Of a DNA stretch of 10,413 nt, positions 6,874-10,413 are shown piece after piece. The notes beneath the pieces were generated by a model. That model did no database searches, had not been told where the DNA came from, and was given only the letters and a program-made list of their open reading frames with translations. The translations under genes and the position numbers were made by a program. Source of the DNA: Thermoanaerobaculia bacterium (GTDB lineage Bacteria; Bacteroidota; Bacteroidia; Chitinophagales; Saprospiraceae); NCBI GenBank assembly GCA_023151335.1, contig JAKLJF010000123.1, forward strand, positions 1 through 10,413, written 5' to 3'. Within the stretch, counting starts at the first letter, position 1. Each line of letters starts with the position of its first letter.

Positions 6874-7091
6874 CCTCACCGATTACGCTACAGCTTCATT
6901 TTTACCGTTTAACGTACCTGACTCCGGACTCTTAACATCGTCCGCTGTGGTACGGTCTTGTAATCTGGCGTCCTGCCCTTATAATCTTCACAACGTACTT
7001 TTTTACCTCGGACTGTGATTTTTAACCTGTCTGCCGCGAGGCGGAAAGACATTCTTATTTATTCACTTTTTCAAGGATAATCCTCTGGTCT

Positions 7092-10000
7092 ATGAAAAAA
7101 GGTATCTTCACGATTGCCAAAATTTTGGCGGGCTGTTGTTGGTTGATTGTATTTGTCCCGGCTGTTACCGGGCGATCATCTATTCTGTTCCATTACCCGC
7201 CCCCTTCTTACGGTGCCCTTACTTCGGTCTGCTCCAAACAATTTAATGCCGGGCCACTTCCTGTGACGACTAACTCTGTTATGCCCGGAGTCAATGCAGG
7301 TGTCCTGATTTCGGGGCCGGACACCCTTTGTCCGGGTAATATTGTCGACTTTTGCGTTCCGGAAGTAGCGGGTGCGCAATACCACTGGAGCAGAACGGGC
7401 GATGGGGCAATCACCGATGCGGCTAACAAGTCCTGCACGAGGGTAGCCGCGCATCTCGTTTGTGACGGCAGTTTCACGCTTCGTTTGCGCATCCAAACTT
7501 CGGATGAAGACATTACTGTGGAAAAAACGGTGGTTGTGCAGGACAAACAGGCGCCCGTTGTCACCTGCCCTCCCGACATTACCGTCTCCTGCGACGAACA
7601 GTTGCCTACACCCGATCCAAGCGCCATGAAGGCCACGGATAACTGCGGGGGTATTAAACGGGATTTCGTAAGCGGGTTTGTGTACGATAAGATTTGTATC
7701 AACCGCTATAAAGCAACCCGGGTGTACAAGGCTACCGATGGCTGTGGAAATGTTACCACCTGCACCCAACGCCTCGAAGTAAGAGACGGGCTGGAACCCT
7801 ACGTGACCTGCCCGCCCAACCTGACTGTGAGCTGCCCCGATGCGGCATTGACGCCAGATGTATTTTACGTCATTGCGGCGGACAATTGCGGATATGTCGC
7901 GCAAAAAACGCATACGAGCGACAAAGTATCCAGCCTGCCACAGGCGAACCGTTACCTTATTACGCGCACTTACCAGGCCGAAGATAACTGCGGCAACACG
8001 CAAACCTGCACGCAAAAATTGGAAGTTATTGATTCCGAGCCACCGAAGATTACCTGTCCGTCAAGTTTGACGGTCAGCTGCGCCAGTCAGGTGCCGGCAG
8101 CCAGCCCGGGCAATGCACAGGTGAGCGACAATTGTGGGACAGCGTTTCTGAACACGGAGGTAACGGATGTCATTTCCAATCAGGTTTGCGCCAGTCAGTA
8201 TCATTTGACGCGCATTTTCAAGGTGACCGATGCAGCGGGCCATACGGCTTCCTGTTCACAAAAATATGTGGTGAACGATCAAACGCCACCCACCATTTCG
8301 TGCCCGCCCAATGCGACGCTCAGCTGCGGCGAGGATGCCCTGGAAGTAGATTTAAATAAGGTGGTCGTTTCAGACAATTGCGGTTCATACACGAAAAGCC
8401 ACGTAAAGGACGACATTGCCAATAAAATATGCGACAACAATTTTACCCTCACCCGCACATTCCGGGTGGAAGATGATTGCGGTCGGAGCGCCACCTGTTC
8501 CGTCAAAATCCGGGTACAAAACCAGCCGGCTTCCACCGCTATTGTTTGTCCGCCGAATATTACGGTTTCCTGTCCGTCGGAGGCGCCGGCATCCAATCCG
8601 GCCAGCTCTGCTGTCAGCGACTATTGTGGCAACATCCTGAATACGGTTTCCTGGCTGGGTGACCTGGTCACTAACAAAACCTGCGACAACCGTTATGTGA
8701 TTTCGCGTACTTACCGGGCCACGGATGCCTGTGGCGTTACCGGCAATTGCGTGCAAAAGATTACTGTTAGTGACCAAACGCCGCCAACGTTGGTTTGTCC
8801 GGTCAACATCACGGTCTCCTGTGCGGCCGAAGTGCCGCTTGCTGCACCCACCGACGTATCCGTATCGGACAACTGCAACGGTGGCAAGATGAGTATCTAT
8901 GTGGGGGATGCCATTAGCAATAATACCTGCCAGAATCGCTATCTGATCACCCGCACCTACCGTTCGAAAGATGTATGCGGAAACGAAGGAACCTGCGTTC
9001 GTTTGATCACTGTCGACGATCAGACAGCGCCGGTACTCAAATGCCCGAACAACATTACGGTCGCCTGCGCCAACCTGGTACCGCCGGCAAATCCTGCTTT
9101 GGTGACCGGGACGGACAATTGCGCGGGAACGATCGCCAAACAATTTGCCGGCGATGTGATCAGCGACCAAGCCTGTTCAAACCGTTATACGCTGACACGT
9201 ACTTACCAGGGCGCCGACCTTTGCGGAAATGTGGGCGCCTGTGCCCAAAAAATCACCGTGTCGGACCAAAAGGCGCCCCTGACCGTGGCCGATGAAAGCA
9301 AAATACCCGTCGTGGACATCGCCGGTGTCACGGCATCCGGCGAAAACTGTGGAGGCGTCATTTTGAAAGGGCACGTGGAAGACGTCATTTCCGACAGGGC
9401 TTGCGAAGGGAATTACCTGCTTAACCGGATTTACTCGGCCGCCGACGATTGCGGTAATAGCCAAACCTGTCAGCAAAAAATTACGGTAAACGGCTGTTTT
9501 TGTACCTACCCGCAGGAATTTTGGGGTGAGCCTGACGGGAAAACCGGTGTTTTCACTACGACACAAGTTATTGATTCGTTGCTGCGCCAGGGAGCGATCA
9601 GTATTGGCGACCCTTCCGGCTGCGGGTTGACAGTAGCTACCGCCGATTGCATTTTGGATATGTTGCCGGCCGCGGGGCCCTCGATACCTTTCGATGCTAC
9701 CGGCCTTCCCCTTTGCGACGGTGAAATGGAGAATTCCCTGGCCGGCCAACTTATTGCCCTGCAACTAAACATCCGTTTCAACGCCAGCTTTCGCGGCATG
9801 AACCTCGGCGCGCTTCTCCTGGCAGACGTTTGTGCGTTCGATGCCGCGCAGCTGGCTACCCTGGGGTTGCCGCCCGGCGCCACGGTGCAGGATTTGGTGG
9901 CGGTGGCCAACACTTACCTGGCCAGCAAGTGTAACGATGTCAGCTTCCCCGACAACTATGGCGATCAGTTGGCTGCCGGTATCGCGATCCTGCACGAATA

Positions 10001-10352
10001 CTGGAATCATTGCCAAAGCAATGAAACCTGCAAACCGGGCAATTTCAGTCCCGATGGCGTTTCTGAACGGAACCCGGATACCGCGGCAGAAGATTTACCG
10101 GCGCTGCTTTCCCTTGCGCCTAACCCCGTTTCCGCATTTTTACAAGTTAATTTTACCCTTCCGGCAGTTGAAAAAACACATTTGCGGATTTTCAATCGGG
10201 AAGGGAAACTCATATTACTCCATAGCGTTGAGGCTGTTGCCGGCGTTAATTCCCTGGAGATCGGGACGGCAGGCTGGGCGCCGGGACTATATTGGCTGGT
10301 GCTGACCAATGATAGCCTGGTGGAAACCCGGCGATTTATAGTGATCCGGTAG
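7092..10352 (+). CDS. Secreted Cys-rich HYR-like repeat protein with T9SS type A sorting domain
   Basis: This 1086-aa protein has a signal peptide at about 1-27 (MKKGIFTIAK, then a hydrophobic core ending AVTG). Residues about 70-150 look like a PKD-like domain (SGPDTLCPGN, YHWSRTGDGAI). Eight tandem HYR-like units cover 154-800. Residues about 801-980 (CTYPQEFWG, TTTQVIDSLL, CILDMLPAAGP, LAGQLIALQLNIRFN, LVAVANTYLA, HEYWNHC) match a Bacteroidota extracellular domain I know from proteins with a CTYTQGYWG-type start; I cannot give it a Pfam name. Residues about 1004-1086 (LAPNPVSAFLQV, LRIFNREGKLI, GLYWLVL, RRFIVIR) form a type A (Por) sorting domain. The protein should therefore cross the outer membrane by T9SS and be anchored or released. 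It has no catalytic motif I can see and probably has an adhesive or structural role. ATG 7092 is chosen because it gives the signal peptide. It is divergent from the TonB receptor. Confidence 0.96.
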   Translation: MKKGIFTIAKILAGCCWLIVFVPAVTGRSSILFHYPPPSYGALTSVCSKQFNAGPLPVTTNSVMPGVNAGVLISGPDTLCPGNIVDFCVPEVAGAQYHWSRTGDGAITDAANKSCTRVAAHLVCDGSFTLRLRIQTSDEDITVEKTVVVQDKQAPVVTCPPDITVSCDEQLPTPDPSAMKATDNCGGIKRDFVSGFVYDKICINRYKATRVYKATDGCGNVTTCTQRLEVRDGLEPYVTCPPNLTVSCPDAALTPDVFYVIAADNCGYVAQKTHTSDKVSSLPQANRYLITRTYQAEDNCGNTQTCTQKLEVIDSEPPKITCPSSLTVSCASQVPAASPGNAQVSDNCGTAFLNTEVTDVISNQVCASQYHLTRIFKVTDAAGHTASCSQKYVVNDQTPPTISCPPNATLSCGEDALEVDLNKVVVSDNCGSYTKSHVKDDIANKICDNNFTLTRTFRVEDDCGRSATCSVKIRVQNQPASTAIVCPPNITVSCPSEAPASNPASSAVSDYCGNILNTVSWLGDLVTNKTCDNRYVISRTYRATDACGVTGNCVQKITVSDQTPPTLVCPVNITVSCAAEVPLAAPTDVSVSDNCNGGKMSIYVGDAISNNTCQNRYLITRTYRSKDVCGNEGTCVRLITVDDQTAPVLKCPNNITVACANLVPPANPALVTGTDNCAGTIAKQFAGDVISDQACSNRYTLTRTYQGADLCGNVGACAQKITVSDQKAPLTVADESKIPVVDIAGVTASGENCGGVILKGHVEDVISDRACEGNYLLNRIYSAADDCGNSQTCQQKITVNGCFCTYPQEFWGEPDGKTGVFTTTQVIDSLLRQGAISIGDPSGCGLTVATADCILDMLPAAGPSIPFDATGLPLCDGEMENSLAGQLIALQLNIRFNASFRGMNLGALLLADVCAFDAAQLATLGLPPGATVQDLVAVANTYLASKCNDVSFPDNYGDQLAAGIAILHEYWNHCQSNETCKPGNFSPDGVSERNPDTAAEDLPALLSLAPNPVSAFLQVNFTLPAVEKTHLRIFNREGKLILLHSVEAVAGVNSLEIGTAGWAPGLYWLVLTNDSLVETRRFIVIR
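7551..9491 (+). repeat. Eight tandem HYR-like repeats of about 82 aa
   Basis: Units begin at about residues 154, 236, 317, 399, 481, 564, 646 and 728. The CP cysteine recurs at 159, 240, 322, 404, 486, 569 and 651, a period of 81 to 83 aa. A full unit has six cysteines: CPxNITVSC (two), DNCG (third), xCxNRY (fourth), DxCGN (fifth) and xxCxQ (sixth), followed by ITVSDQTPP leading into the next unit. Unit 2 has Q284 for the fourth Cys, unit 3 has A382 for the fifth, and unit 8 lacks the first two. At DNA level the units are diverged, so recent expansion is unlikely. Confidence 0.9.
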
Positions 10353-10366
10353 AGAACCGGGCTTTT
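10346..10366 (+). terminator. Weak candidate terminator overlapping the stop codon
   Basis: CCGGT (10346-10350) pairs with ACCGG (10356-10360) around AGAGA, followed by GCTTTT and, slightly later, ATTTTT. The stem is only 5 bp and includes the first base of the TAG stop codon, so an intrinsic terminator is possible but not well supported. Confidence 0.28.
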
Positions 10367-10413
10367 AGGTATTTTTAAGGTCGCCTGAATATTGGTCAAT
10401 CCTTATCAGATAT

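Larger units (their letters stand above)
6631..7091. other. Divergent intergenic control region, 461 bp, no gene seen
   Basis: This AT-richer stretch separates the start codons of the TonB receptor (minus) and the HYR-repeat protein (plus). I see no coding frame with a plausible start. It contains a 13-nt tandem near-duplication (6640-6665), an 8-bp inverted repeat (6662-6701), a minus-strand -7 promoter element (6728-6735), three GGTTAA boxes (6757, 6778, 6788), a 6-bp inverted repeat (6792-6811), a 7-bp hairpin (6855-6873), and two copies of AACGTAC (6911, 6992). No complete plus-strand TAnnTTTG element was found; the closest is TACTTTTT at 6996. AAGGA at 7073-7077 may serve as a weak ribosome-binding site for the gene at 7092, although 14 nt from the start is distant. 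Confidence 0.8.

Noticed and set aside
7176..9170. Minus-strand open frames of 279 and 261 codons opposite the HYR-like repeats
   Set aside because: They mirror the periodic repeats of the plus-strand gene and have no independent domain, start site or signal.
7551..9491. CRISPR-like or DNA-level tandem array
   Set aside because: The periodicity of about 246 bp is that of protein repeats in one reading frame; at DNA level the units are diverged and have no constant-repeat, unique-spacer pattern.

Overview
The window looks like chromosomal DNA of a Bacteroidota bacterium, most likely from the Saprospiria or Chitinophagia side of the phylum. Pointers are two secreted proteins ending in type IX secretion (T9SS) sorting domains (one type B, one type A), a large TonB-dependent outer-membrane receptor with an N-terminal carboxypeptidase-regulatory-like domain, a DUF3127 protein, weak or absent Shine-Dalgarno sites, and a TAnnTTTG-type promoter element. 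The placement is inference from domain content. No rRNA, tRNA, CRISPR array, insertion sequence or phage gene was seen.

Layout. (1) 1-881, plus strand: the 3' end of a DUF3127 gene whose product ends in an SSB-like acidic tip, then after 3 nt a small exported protein built from six W-x6-W repeats that I cannot assign to a family. (2) 1043-3784, plus strand: a 913-aa secreted modular protein with two N-terminal adhesin-like domains, a PKD domain, four SprB-type repeats, an Ig-like domain and a type B sorting domain. (3) 3787-6630, minus strand: a 947-aa TonB-dependent receptor, convergent with the previous gene and only 2 nt from its stop codon. (4) 6631-7091: a 461-bp divergent intergenic region with a good minus-strand -7 promoter element, three phased GGTTAA boxes, a 13-nt tandem duplication and several small inverted repeats. 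(5) 7092-10352, plus strand: a 1086-aa secreted protein with eight Cys-rich HYR-like repeats of about 82 aa, a second conserved extracellular domain and a type A sorting domain. The last 61 bases hold only a weak terminator candidate.

Most of the window encodes the cell surface: two T9SS cargo proteins, probably cell-attached or released adhesins or structural proteins, and one outer-membrane transporter. Nothing in the sequence proves that they act together. The first two genes form an operon-like pair. The items most worth a second look are the unassigned W-x6-W repeat protein, the SSB-like tail on the DUF3127 protein, the pattern of cysteine loss across the HYR-like repeats, and the organised control region at 6631-6811. 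I found no clear defence, mobile or biosynthetic system.
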